Below are positions 50,536 to 64,000 of a stretch of 64,000 nucleotides of DNA, piece after piece. The position numbers and the translations under genes are program-made. Source of the DNA: Volvariella volvacea V23 (lineage: Eukaryota; Basidiomycota; Agaricomycetes; Agaricales; Pluteaceae); contig KB722759.1 in assembly GCA_000349905.1 (NCBI GenBank), forward strand, positions 432,313-496,312. The letters run 5' to 3'. The notes below the pieces were generated by a model. It saw only the letters and a program-made list of their open reading frames with translations. It searched no databases and was not told where the DNA came from. Within the stretch, counting starts at the first letter, position 1; each line of letters starts with the position of its first letter.

Positions 50536-50889
50536 GTGATTGATAGGGTGAACATATTTGAATGATTGGCGTACAGAAGCTAAAATTCAATTAGTCCATC
50601 GGGAGATCTACAAACGGACGAAGAAATTATACATCCAAAGGGTATAGAAGCACAATTAGCAGGTTTACATGCGGAGCAGTTGTGAAAAACAGTTGGGCAA
50701 ATAAGGAGTAGTGGTTGGAGTTTGCGAAGGACATGACACATATGGAGATGAAATGATAGAAAGTGAAGGGGTTAAGTAATTGGTACAACAACAGGCAGAC
50801 AAAGAGAAGAAAGGACGGATTTAAACGCACGCAAAGGTCAAGAGAACCCGTAAACCAGTGAAACTTGTAGATGGAAGTGGAGTAGACGC

Positions 50890-52270
50890 TTATATATGCG
50901 GGATAAAGTTCGACCACCTGACATTTTTGTATGCCGATTCGGGGAGATCGCGCAGAGCAAAGAAGGCAAGGAAAAGAACGATAACTCGCGCCGCAACGTA
51001 GAGTGGGGTCCCAATGTAAGCGATCAAAAAGCCAAGGAGCTCATCAAAGGTGTTGGTAGTATATGGGTCCCCAAAGAAGCGCCATGAGAGCGGAATGAAA
51101 ACAGGGATGATGGTAAGGACAAGGGAAGAAGACCTCCAGAGCCATAGCTCGGTTGTCGTCGAGAATGGGAAATTCCAACCGATGAGGTGGATTGCCCCAA
51201 AGACAATTCCGATCACGGAGGCGCAGATGTAGGCGAATTGATGTTGTTCCCCACTCAGCATCCCAGCGTAGAAAGGGTGGACACTAGTCAACCTGTACTC
51301 TGACGAGTTCTCGACATTGGTCATCTGGAGAAGCGGTCCGAAAATAAGTGACAACGCCTTCCTGACCAATTTCATCACTACACTGCCCTCAGCGCTTTCG
51401 TCCTTGGGGCTCTCTTGACTCCCATTCCCTGCCACCAAGTACCGCAATTGTTTATACCACGCCTCTTCCTTCCTTTCTTCTGGTCCATCAACACGATTTC
51501 CGTTTAGATCGAAATATATCGGATACTGCACGTTCAAAGGCTTGTCCCACCACAAGATGTATGTCATCACGTTCAACGCAGCGAATGCGAGCGTGACCAG
51601 CTCGAGCTCCGTCAAAACGAGACCCTGTATACGACGAGCGATACATTGAGCGATAAACCAGGATGTTTGGAGGACGACAATAAGTTTTGTAAGTGGGTCC
51701 CCTTTTCCGCGATCAAGAATTTCTTTTTCCCGAATGACAGGGACGTTTAACCCAAGAGTGTGGGTGACGACCGCAAACGTTCCATCCTCCCTTTTCAGCA
51801 TTAGTCCGCCCATTTGAAGAAAGAACCCGTGCGTTCTGGTCCAATTGTGCTCTTTATTCATGTTAGAAGGATGAGGCGCTCTCATTTATAGGCTTACCTC
51901 TGTTCCACCTATGCCCCGCAATCTCTGCTGCCATGATTCTCTGCCTCAGCGCCCACATGATCACTACCTCCGGTGCCAGCATCGCATAAATCATTGTCTG
52001 GACTTTGAAAATCGTCTTCTTTACCCACAAATCATTCTGATCCGGGATGTTGTGGTGGATAGCGATGTACGTGCAGAGGAATATGACCCCAAGGCAACTA
52101 TAGAGGATGTCGAATACGGTGCGCCTCTTATTGGGATCACAAGTGCCCGCACTTATCGCAGCAGTGACGACGCAAAGCGGGCTGGGGATTGAGCTGGCCG
52201 GAATGTCGACGGGGACAGGGGAAGCTAACGATCGCGCAGTGGCAGCGAGGAATAGACCTGCGAGCAGCAT
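50890..52270 (-). CDS. TMF-6: intact multi-pass membrane protein
   Basis: Two exons (52270-51898 and 51851-50890) total 1335 nt, 444 aa. Start chosen at MLLAGLFLAATARSLASP, which aligns with the other copies; an in-frame ATG 44 codons upstream (52402) would add a basic, unalignable extension. All family blocks are present: CDPNKRRTVFDILYSCLG, HHNIPDQN, IMWALRQRIMAAEI, HGFFLQMGGLMLK, LELVTLAFAALNVMTYILWW, YPIYFDLNGNRVDGPEE, SVIGIVFGAIHLIGWNF and PLYVAARVIVLFLAFFALR, ending NFIPHI. Signal peptide plus about seven helices. It is divergent from reductase copy C. It is the cleanest reference for judging damage in TMF-1 to TMF-4. Function is unknown. Confidence 0.88.
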
Positions 52271-52402
52271 CGCAGAGGCAGATGTATAAGAGATCTCGGA
52301 GTAGCTACGCAAAGTCGTGCGCCACAGCAATTGCCACAGGCCGTCACGTGGAGAGTCACGCCGTGACCTCCCTCTCACCGTGACACGTCCTGATTTCAAC
52401 AC

Positions 52403-53282
52403 AATCCTTCTGTGGCCCCTGATGCATTTAGCTTACCAAAGACGCACTTTTTGAACAAGGTATCTTGAAGAAAGTCAGAGTCTGCTACAACACTCGACAA
52501 ACGCTCAGAACCCGCACGACACGACCGCAACGCATTCACTCACATTGCATCGTGTCCCCAAAACCTTGAACGGTCGACCGCCCTTGGTTCGTCGTATCAT
52601 TGACATAAAATGTTCCTGCGGGAGAAGGGACTACGATTATATTACTTCCTAGGTAAGCCCTACACGGTTTGCTCAGGCTTTCGGCCTTAGCCAAATCTCT
52701 AATCCGTACGCGATGCGGGGAAGAGTTGAGCAGGCTTGAAAGCACCTGCTTCAGCGGATTAGGTGCTATATCCACAGGTTATCAGCGGCCTACCCATGAA
52801 TGCCAAGAATTCCGTCTTGTTATCTAAACTCGGCTGATGAATCGGAATTTGACTTCGACGGTCCTATCAGTAATGGCAACTCATCGGTATCTTGGAACCG
52901 TGGATCAGGTTCTATGGGATCAATTTCCGCAGCGAACCCCGCGTACTTCCCTCACATAGCATTCCATCGGGAACATCGATACTGGGTGCCAATGTTACAT
53001 GATTTGATGCGAGGGCAGCATCTTAAACTTTGCTGTCGCAAGAGCATGGTTCTTAATGTGTAGCCATTGCACGAACTGGTTAAGGATATCATCCTAGATG
53101 CATGGTATGTCCCTTATTTATGTTCGCGCCACAATTTGGCGCGAGAATTGCTGGATAAGCGTTGAGACTTCTCTACTCTCCACTTGGAGTCCGAGGCGAG
53201 ACTAAAATATCTACCGGCATAACGTAGTCCGTTTATAAATCCTGGTCGTACTTACTACCCCCCACCAACTTACCATACTTAT
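52403..53282. other. divergent intergenic region TMF-6 / reductase C
   Basis: Shared upstream region of TMF-6 (-) and reductase C (+). TTTATAAATCC near 53230 is a TATA-like box for copy C. A minus-strand frame at 52536-52775 and a plus frame at 52800-53063 show no recognisable motif and are not called. Confidence 0.45.
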
Positions 53283-56200
53283 ATGACCCAATTCCACCCC
53301 TCACCCGAACTGTCTTCCAATGCCGAATGCCCCATAGCCAACATCCTCGACCATAATGCAACCTACAACCCGGAGCACCCATTCTACATTTACGCAGACG
53401 ACAATGCAGATAGAGGTGTCAAAGTCATAACCCACGCTGAATTTGCTGACGCCGTTCATCGTGCTGCATATGCCATCCGACCAGATTTGACAAGTCCTCA
53501 AGATGAAGTGGTAGCTGTCATCTCCAATTCTGATGTGATTGTCTACCAAGCCACCGTAGCTGGTTTGCTCATTGCAGGATTGATAGTATGTCCCTTCGAC
53601 TCTCTTCAATTGGTTTTACCTCATCTCGCGACTCAAAGCCCATCCCTATCTCGCCCCGCAACTCCCCTCCAGCAATCATCAATCTCCTGGAGAAGACAAA
53701 CTGCCATCGAATATTAACGACCAAGGACACCACTCTCTCGCTTATGGAAGCCGTACACTCCCACCTCTCTATCCACAACCCCGACTTCACTGTTCAGATT
53801 GACGAGTCTCCAACATTACTCGAGCTCTTCCCTCAACTAGACAAAACTCCCAGAGAACGACCCAAACCCCGTATTTGCTACCCCAAGCGCGCCGATTTCC
53901 CGGATCCACGTGCCCCATACCTGTACCTCCACTCATCCGGCAGCACCGGATTCCCAAAGCCCATTCCATGGACTCGTCGAACTCTCAGCTTCTGGTCCTC
54001 TATGCGTGCGTACTTCATCTTACTCGCAGATTTCCAACTTACAATACGCCATAGCTGTCCTTCGAAAGTACAAAGCTACAAATCGTCAAGTAGTCATGTC
54101 ATGCATGCCCCTCCCGCCTTTCCATGCTCTCGGTGTCCTGGCACAGCTCATGATGCCCGCGTTTGGAGGGTCGATTGTGGGCGTTTATCCGCCTATGGTG
54201 TATAAACGTGGCCAGTCGCCGATGTTTCCGAGTCCTGATAATGTATTGGAGCACCTAAGACGGACACAGTGTAATGAATTGGTTATTATTCCGTCGTTCT
54301 TGCATATGTGGTCTCAGTCACCGGAAGCTGTGGAGCAACTCAAGTCGTTGGATCAAGTCGTATGTGTTTCTCTCTATACCTGGGCTAGTAGTGCTTACCA
54401 GGAGCTTTAATCCAATTGTCGTACAGTTATTCGGTGGTGGTGCCTTGTCACCTAAAATAGGGAACATGCTGGTCGACGCAGGAGTTAGACTGGATACTCT
54501 GTACGGCGGTACGGAGTTTAGTCTCGTCACGAAGCTGTACTCCCGACCACGGGACGACAAAGCATGGGATTATACCGAGTTTGATGAGCGTGTAAATGTC
54601 AATTTGGATCCGCAGGGTGATGGAACTTACGAATTGCGAGTCCTGGTACGCTTTTTCTGTCGTTCAGTTCATTTGATATCGAGCCCATGGCATCCTGGAA
54701 TAACAGAAGGGCGAACGTTATGAGCCAGCAGTTATTAATATGCCTAATGGTGAAGGATATGCCACATCTGATTTGGTTGAGGAGCACCCGACCAGAAAGG
54801 GGCTTTGGAAGGTGTAAGTAACATATAAATCCTGTGATATCTCTCGCCAAAGCTTTGATTAGCATTGGTCGTGTCGACGACGTGATCATACACTCTTCTG
54901 GGGAGAAGACCGTTCCGACGCCTATGGAAAGCGTCATCAACAGCAATCCAATGTAAGTCTCCCATTGAACACTAAGATTGAGGTTCACATTCAACATGCC
55001 CGTAGGGTTAATGGGGTCATCTTATTCGGTCGTCAGCGCGAACTCGTTGGTGCTCTTGTTGAGCTCCGACCCGAGTTCCAGATTGACATCAACGATGAAG
55101 CTGAGGTAGAGGACATGAGGTCGAGGCTTTGGTGAGTTTTTAATTGAGTACCTTGGCTTACTCAATACTGACGAAATTTACTAGGCCCACGATCGAGGAA
55201 GCCAATCGCGAAGCTCCTGCGTTCAGCAGGATCTACAAAGAAATGATTATCTTCGTTCCACCGGACAGGCCCTTCCCTCGTACTGGCAAGGGAACAGTCA
55301 TGAGGAAGAATGCCTTGCAGTTGTTCGAACAAGAGATTAACGAATTGTACGTCCAATCCGGAAAGATGCACCATACCCGCTATTGATCTATGGAGCATAG
55401 ATACGACAACGCCAACAACACCGCGAAAGGATCAGACGGGATTGATTCTCCAGTATCCTGGGATGAACAAGGACTCACAAACTGGTTCCTCCGCCAACTC
55501 GAAGAGTTCCACCCCGATATTCATTTTGATGCCTCGGTTGATCTTTTCGATCAAGGAGTCGATAGTCTCGACGTTACGTTCCTTCGCCAACGATTCCTAG
55601 CAATACTTCGTCAAGCCGAGGGGGAGAAATTCAAAAATGCGATTGGGAAGCTTAATGAAGGAGTCATCTACTCCCACCCGACTGTTGAGTCACTGGCCTC
55701 GTACCTTCTGTTGTTGCTCAATGCACCAGAGAATTCGGATGCTGAAAAGGACATGGAAGACGGCCGTCAGATCATTGAAACTACCCTTTCCAAATACTCG
55801 CTCAACTTACCATCTCCACCAGGGTCGCATTCACCACTCCAAGAATACGCAATAGTCCTGCTCACTGGTTCAACTGGCAACCTGGGATCTCATCTCTTTG
55901 CTCAATTGGTAAAGGATGACAGAGTCGCCAAGCTTTACGTTTTGAATCGAAAGGGTTCGAGTCAGACTTCGGGTATTGAAAGACACGAGAAGAGGTTCAT
56001 AGAGCACGGGTTGGACGTTGAAGCGCTGAGGGACGGGAAAGTTGTGTATATCGAGTCCGACGCCACGAAGGAGAAGCTAGGACTCGGAGCAGGGCTTTAC
56101 GAAGAGGTAAGGATCTCTGGTTACTCTAGCTGTAGTCGCTTACGGGATTGCCCTACTGATAGCTGCGAAACTCCGTCAACGTAATCATCCACAATGCATG

Positions 56201-57227
56201 GCGACTCGACTTTAATCTAACTCTGCCTTCCTACGAACCGAATATCCGGGGAACTCGTAACTTGGTCGACCTCGCTCTCAAAAGTCCCAACTCGTCCTCC
56301 CTTAGATTTGTCTTTACCTCGTCTATTGCTATCGCTCAGGGTTGGGATAAGAGTAAGGGGCCATTCCCAGAGGAGTCAACTGAAGATGCCAGTGTGGCTG
56401 TGGGACCGGGTTACGGCGCGGCAAAGTACATCTGCGAACGGGTATGTGTCTTCTATGTCTTTCTCCCATTGGTATTTCATTCGTCCATTGCAGCTCCTTA
56501 TGAAGAGCGGGCTGCAATCCTGCTCGTTGAGGATTGGTCAACTCACAGGCGCTCATCCGAACGGAGCATGGGCGACAAGTGACTGGGTTCCAATTTTTGT
56601 GAAAAGTAGTATCCGTCTTGGAGCTCTTCCCTTGTCTCCAGGCGTAAGTTTCCCTCTCCCTCTGTCATTCTACTTGCATTATCACGCCTCTTGTGCTCAA
56701 CTTGATTTCAACCAGCTCATCTCATGGCTTCCAATGAACGCCGTCGCTACAAGCATTCGTGACGTCATGTTCTCAAATGCAGAGCCGCACCAGGCCATCA
56801 ATGTCGTTCATCCATACCCTATCAAATGGAACGACATGACAGAGTTCATAAACGACGCATTGGTCGAACAAGACATTATCAAGGAACCCCTATCGACCAT
56901 TGCTTTTCCAGACTGGGTGCGCAGGTTGGAAGAATGTGCTATTTCCCCCACGGATGAAGCCTTTGAATCTATCGTATGTTCCTGTCTATTGCTCATCCTA
57001 GATTGCCCAACGCTATCCAGCCGGCCATCAAGTTGAGAGATTTCTACAAAGCATTCGCGGATAGGAAATACATCAACCCAGAGGTGGAGGAAAGCGGCGA
57101 CTTCGCGAATTTTGAGACGAACAAGAGCCAGGCTATCAGTCCTACGATTGATAAATTGAACTCTCTTGGAAAGGGTGATGCTGAGAGATGGATTAGGTAT
57201 TGGAAGGGTGTTGGATACTTTAATTGA
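53283..57227 (+). CDS. A-T-R adenylate-forming reductase, copy C
   Basis: Thirteen exons, about 1,090 aa by summing them. Adenylation motifs: YLHSSGSTGFPKPI (A3, near residue 200), LYGGTEFSLVTKL (A5, near 350), GRVDDVIIHSSGEKT (A8, near 436) and PRTGKGTVMRKN (A10 Lys, near 545). Carrier: DLFDQGVDSLDVTFLRQRF (Ser near 615). Reductase: LLTGSTGNLGSHLF (near 725) and GYGAAKYICER (near 880). Start MTQFHPSPELSSNAECP aligns with A and B; stop follows WIRYWKGVGYFN. It differs from B after the A5 motif (FSL instead of FGL), a position near the substrate pocket. It is 20 kb from copy B, the gap being filled by TMF copies and repeats. The 3' end is 325 bp from the convergent TMF-7. All domains are in frame. 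Substrate unknown. Confidence 0.92.
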
Positions 57228-57551
57228 GGCATGAGGGGTGGTTGCAGTGGAGCCGCATTCGGAGATCTGGCGTAAACATGAAGGAACGAAAAGCATACAC
57301 GATTTTAACGGTTTATAATGATGTCCCTTATACATAAAAGATGTTAGACTAGAGTGTATAAAATGCATTGATATAACAATCTTTCAAAAAGCTCGAATGC
57401 GTTATCCCTAAAGCATCCCAATACCCAGAACGGGCATTGCTCGGATGAATAAACCCCAGGGAAGTTCAGAACAAGTAGTAGGCAGCGAAAGCAAATCCAG
57501 ACGAGAGTCAGAGCATAAACTGCGGTTAAATATCAAGAAATTATAAACTAA
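57228..57551. other. convergent intergenic region reductase C / TMF-7
   Basis: Shared 3' region of 324 bp, AT-rich, with no gene or repeat recognised. Confidence 0.5.
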
Positions 57552-59084
57552 TCAAAAGTGTGGAATCCATTTGACAGTCTCGTATGCTGAAGCAGGCAAA
57601 GCACGAAGAGAGAAGAAAACCAAAAACAGAATGACTACGCGAGCAGCGATATACAAAGGAGAACCAACATGAAGCGCAAGAAACCAAAACACATAATTAG
57701 TCTTATGACAAAACTCCTCCAGCTTTGATCCTTTGGTTGCCCTCCAATACAGGATTTTGAACGTACTCGAAATCGTGATGAGGAATGGAGTACCGGTGAG
57801 AACGAGCGACGATACCCTCCAAAGCCAGGTCTCATATACACTAGGAAACGTGAAGTTCCATCCTGCAAGGTGGATTGCTCCGAACAATATTCCAACTATA
57901 GAAGCGGATATGTATGCAAGTGAATGAGCTTTCCAATCCAATTCCGAGGCTTCGAATGGATGAACACTTGTAGATCTCTGGTCGTCGAATCGTAGTCCTT
58001 GATTATTTGCCATGTCGAGGAGAGATCCGAAGATAGATGTGAATGCCTCTTTGAAGGGCTTGCCACACTCTAGACCCATACCAGGATACCATTCTCTCTC
58101 CCACAGTTCCTTATTTTGTCCACTTAAGCTCTGCCTTTTGAGCAGCCCACCTAGCCAAGTCGTAATCGCCTTTGTCACCCATGCCTTGCAAGTGCTACCG
58201 ATATGCGTCCAAACTTTGGTGTACCACCACGCCTCTACTTCCTGTCCTTCCGTAGGACCATCAACTCGATTCCCGTTCCAATCAACGTAGATCGGATATC
58301 CAACGTTCAACGGCTTATCCCACCACAACCCATAAGTAACAACATTCAACACGGCAAACGCTACCGTCACCAACTCAATTTCCGTCAACGCGAGACCTTG
58401 AATGTGGCGAGCGATGCACTGGATAACGAACCACGACGTTTGCAGCACCACAACCGCTTTTGCAAGAACATCCCCTTTTCCACGATCAGCGATTTCCTTG
58501 GTGTTGATGGCAGGAACCTCGTCCATCCATCCAGATTCAGATTCCAGCTGCTTGGACCAGCAGTTCCACGATAACACATTATACGCTCCAGGCTGACTCT
58601 GTCTGTCTACTTCTACCATCAGCCCTCCCATTTGCAAGAAAAATCCGTGTGCCATGGTCCAGCCTTGCTCTTTTGCAGTCAGTGTCTTTTATACCGCAGA
58701 AGTATCTCAGCAGGACATACCCTTGTTGGCATCTGCAATCCTCCTCGCCATTATCCTCTGTCGAAGAGCCCACATTATCACTATTTCGGGAGCCAAAACC
58801 GCATAAAGCATTGTCCGCAACTTCATCCAAGTCACTCGTGCGGATGAGTTATTCTGATCGGGGATGTTGTGGTGAACGGAGATATAGGTACATAGGAAAA
58901 TGACCCCGAGGCAGCTGTATATGATGTCGAATGTTGTTCGCATATTCGTAGTACTGCACTTGCACGGGCATGTGATGGCATTTGAATGGTTTATGGTCAT
59001 TGTGGGACCATCCGGAACAGTGGTCGGGATGGGGAAGGCGAGAGAACGTGCGAGGATAGCAAGGAGTATGCCTATGACAATCAT
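57552..59084 (-). CDS. TMF-7: intact, divergent multi-pass membrane protein
   Basis: Two exons (59084-58721 and 58669-57552) give 1482 nt, 493 aa, the longest copy. It starts MIVIGILLAILARSLAFPIP (signal-peptide-like), then a Cys-rich CPCKCSTTNMRTTFDIIYSCLG, then the shared HHNIPDQN, IMWALRQRIMARRI, HGFFLQMGGLMVE, LNVVTYGLWWDKPLNVGYPI, GILFGAIHLAGWNF and PLYIAARVVILFLVFFSLR, ending WIPHF. A longer central loop (about residues 255-320) contains extra Trp- and Lys-rich sequence. The intron phase matches TMF-5 and -6. It is the most diverged member, so it may be the older or founding copy. About seven membrane helices; function unknown. Confidence 0.88.
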
Positions 59085-59168
59085 TGATAAGAGACTTGCA
59101 GTCGGGGCGGTGTTCAGTACTGTTGATTCACATCAACACCGTGCTGTTTAGGTCACGTTGCATCGATC

Positions 59169-59179
59169 TGGCGCCTATC
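59169..59179. promoter_or_regulatory. TGGCGCCTATC element upstream of TMF-7
   Basis: Eleven-base element 85-95 bp before the TMF-7 start. Close matches lie upstream of TMF-2, -4 and -5 at similar distances (35288-35298, 47190-47200, 50219-50229). Could be a promoter element or simply a duplicated flank. Confidence 0.45.
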
Positions 59180-59748
59180 CCGCCATCTTCATTGAACATT
59201 ACGTACCGACGGAGACAAAATACAATGACTTTTGCTGTGCTAATTGAGGGGTTGAGTGGGACGCGCTATAGAGGTGGTTTTACCTTATTCTTGAGTGAAG
59301 TGGTAGAAATCCCCAAGCGGGCGTGTAACACGGCGATACGAGATGGCACATCCTCGCGCTTATTCTTCGAACCTCTTTCGAAGACTTCGTATCTGAACAC
59401 CGAGTATCACGCAAATGCGATACCTCCTCGACTTCTCATCATGCGTCGTCATTTAAACAGGGCTGATGCGGACGCGCCACTCCCCTGCGTGGGCTCTTTA
59501 AACCCCAGCAAGGGGACGCACTGCGTTTCGACATCTCGATCCACTAGGTAAGACGCCAGCGATAGGTATAGATTAAGACCTATTATACATGAAAATAAAT
59601 ACCACTCCAACGGAAAAACGCGTGTTTTCTCCATACTACCCACCTTCACCTCTTATCTTTCAATGCTCGCATACATATCGTGTGCGAAACAGCATAAATC
59701 CTCTCAGAACCCGCACAGGGGTCCACTTTGGTCATTCATCCCCACGTC
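59180..59748. other. intergenic, no gene recognised
   Basis: Between the TMF-7 promoter and the 3' end of the mannosidase gene. No motif or repeat seen. Confidence 0.45.
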
Positions 59749-62462
<2,714 letters not shown>

Positions 62463-64000
62463 TCAGGTGGTTGGTTGGTTGGTGTGTTTTGCTTGTTCCT
62501 GGGGTATATGTAGGAAGGGGGACGGGGATGAGCGGTTGGTTCGGAGGGAGGGAGGGGAGAGCTCGAGAAACGAGGGTAGACGGACAGATGGATGGATGGA
62601 TGGACGAAATGAAGAGCAAGAGGACAAGCAGGCAAGGAATGAGCCGAGCAACGTGTACCTGCGCAATAAGTATAAAAACGAGAAATGCCCCGCGCAGGAT
62701 TAGCATTGCACCTTCCCCCCTCGAGCAGGTCACATTACCCTCCCAATGCCCATGCTTACCATTCGGACCAAGCACACGACGACGGATCTGAAGCCATCAA
62801 ACTCGGCTGGAGGAAAAAAAGGAGGAAATGCAGCGCGGTATGAAGAGAAATCAGTGCCAAGCCCGAGCTAGCACTCGGCTCGTCGGGCCTTGTCGTGACT
62901 CGGGGTAATTGGCATCAATTGCTTGCGGACAGGGAAGCTTTGAATAAGCTCCTGTCTACCCCACACGGAGGCGTGCGTCTGATATACACAGACCAAGTCT
63001 GGGGAGCGAGTGGGCCAAGACGCGACGTGGCAGAGGATGGGAGGCTCGCATTCGCTGTGGCGTGGATTTCGTGGTATCTTCGGCATGCTCGGTATTTTCC
63101 CTTGCCCAGTCTCCGAGTCCGGGGGTGGAGAGTGTATGTCCGTGTTGTGCTCTCCTCGGCCCTGGCTTGACACCAACATGCAATCACAGCTCCTGCCTCT
63201 CGTATCAACGTGCCCATCAACCCAACCCAACGATGACATTGTCAGCTTGAACACTGGTATAACGCCGACTACCCCATATCCGAGTCGCTCTTCCTGTGCA
63301 GCCTCAACCCGAACCTGAATCCCGTAAAACCGCCAATCACCATCCAATCCGGGTCACGAGTGGCGATCGATGGGCCAAGGGTGCTTGTAGTTGAGGGAGG
63401 GCCAATCGCCTGCGATGGCAAGAATAGCACAGGCCAGGTTCGTCAAAGTGTGCGTCACATTATTGCGTGCACACGATTTCGTCGCGGTCAGAGGGAGAGC
63501 GAGAAGGGCATGACCATGGCCGTGGTTGGTTTATGGCGTGAGCACCATTGGGGCGAGTTTTCGTCTGGTTGTAGGTGTTGTTTGCTTGCATTGAGGATGG
63601 GTCAGTGGGTGTGTCCCTAGTGGCCAAGCGATCGCGTTGGGAATTCAAATAGCCAAGTATGGCTCAAGTTTGTACCAAGAATAGACACTTAAGAGCGGCA
63701 TGCTATGAGATTTAGGCAGAGGGCGAAGACGAGTAACGCTGAGGGCGGAACAACTCGGGTGGAGTGGGACTCTGACAGTGAGAGAACGGATACCCAGGCT
63801 GCTTATTCTGGATGATGTGTCGAGCATCGGGCAGCAGCCAACGTGTGACCGACCCACCCGCCGCGTTGAGCGCACACACCGACATGAGTGTAGCAGAAAT
63901 CCTCCATCGCGTTGGGCGTTACTCAGCGCATAATTTAGTGCATGTGGTGCCGTGAGCATGTGCACCCGCGATGGGGCGCTGTGCCTGGGAAAAGCAAGGT
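62463..64000. other. 5' flank of GH47 gene and gene-free end of window
   Basis: Holds a GGAT tetranucleotide run near 62586-62605 and pyrimidine-rich promoter sequence. Frames at 62868-63347 and 63645-63965 (minus) have no recognisable motifs, and a gene continuing past the window cannot be excluded. Confidence 0.45.

Larger units (their letters stand above)
50136..50889. other. 5' flank of TMF-5 and 3' flank of TMF-6
   Basis: Contains a TATATT (near 50203-50209) and TGGCGCTTATC (50219-50229), both upstream of TMF-5, and the duplicated TMF 3' flank at 50460-50640. No gene recognised. Confidence 0.5.

Noticed and set aside
52536..53063. Frames flanking the reductase C promoter (minus 79 codons, plus 87 codons)
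   Set aside because: No recognisable domain; they may be remnants but cannot be supported.

Overview
The window is nuclear DNA of a filamentous basidiomycete, most likely an agaricomycete. The basis is spliceosomal introns of about 40-60 nt interrupting almost every gene (down to 10-15 nt exons), and families typical of mushrooms: DUF6533 and DUF6534 membrane proteins, a FunK1-type kinase, a CYP63-like P450, and A-T-R adenylate-forming reductases. No prokaryotic features are present. Family names come from my own reading of translated motifs; no database search was run.

Layout. 0.8-12.7 kb is a compact block: a DUF6533 protein (+), a MARVEL-like four-helix membrane protein (+), an old-yellow-enzyme (OYE) oxidoreductase (+), a 14-exon P450 (+) and an oligopeptide (OPT) transporter (-). 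12.7-23.4 kb is sparse: a broken FunK1 kinase (-) and a DUF6534 receptor-like gene of about 21 very small exons (+) that ordinary ORF reading misses. 23.4-59.1 kb is the core of the window: three paralogous A-T-R reductases, all on +, interleaved with seven copies of one uncharacterised multi-pass membrane-protein family, all on - (called TMF-1 to TMF-7 here). TMF-5, -6 and -7 look intact, -2 and -3 carry disabling changes, -4 is heavily decayed and split by transposon remnants, and -1 is a 3' scrap. 59.7-62.5 kb is a class I alpha-mannosidase (GH47, -). The last 1.5 kb has no gene I can support.

Function. The reductases should activate a carboxylic acid as an adenylate, load it on a phosphopantetheine arm and release it reductively as an aldehyde or alcohol. 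With the P450, the OYE reductase and the OPT transporter this could be a loose specialised-metabolite locus, but co-function is inference. Two reductases are followed convergently, within about 250-330 bp, by a TMF copy, which suggests that a reductase plus membrane-protein module was duplicated.

History. About 38.6-47.9 kb is strongly CpG-poor, contains a decayed gag zinc knuckle and the decayed TMF-4, and carries at least two layers of insertions: an older CpG-poor one and two younger CpG-rich solo LTRs. A 100-bp assembly gap lies at 43515-43614.
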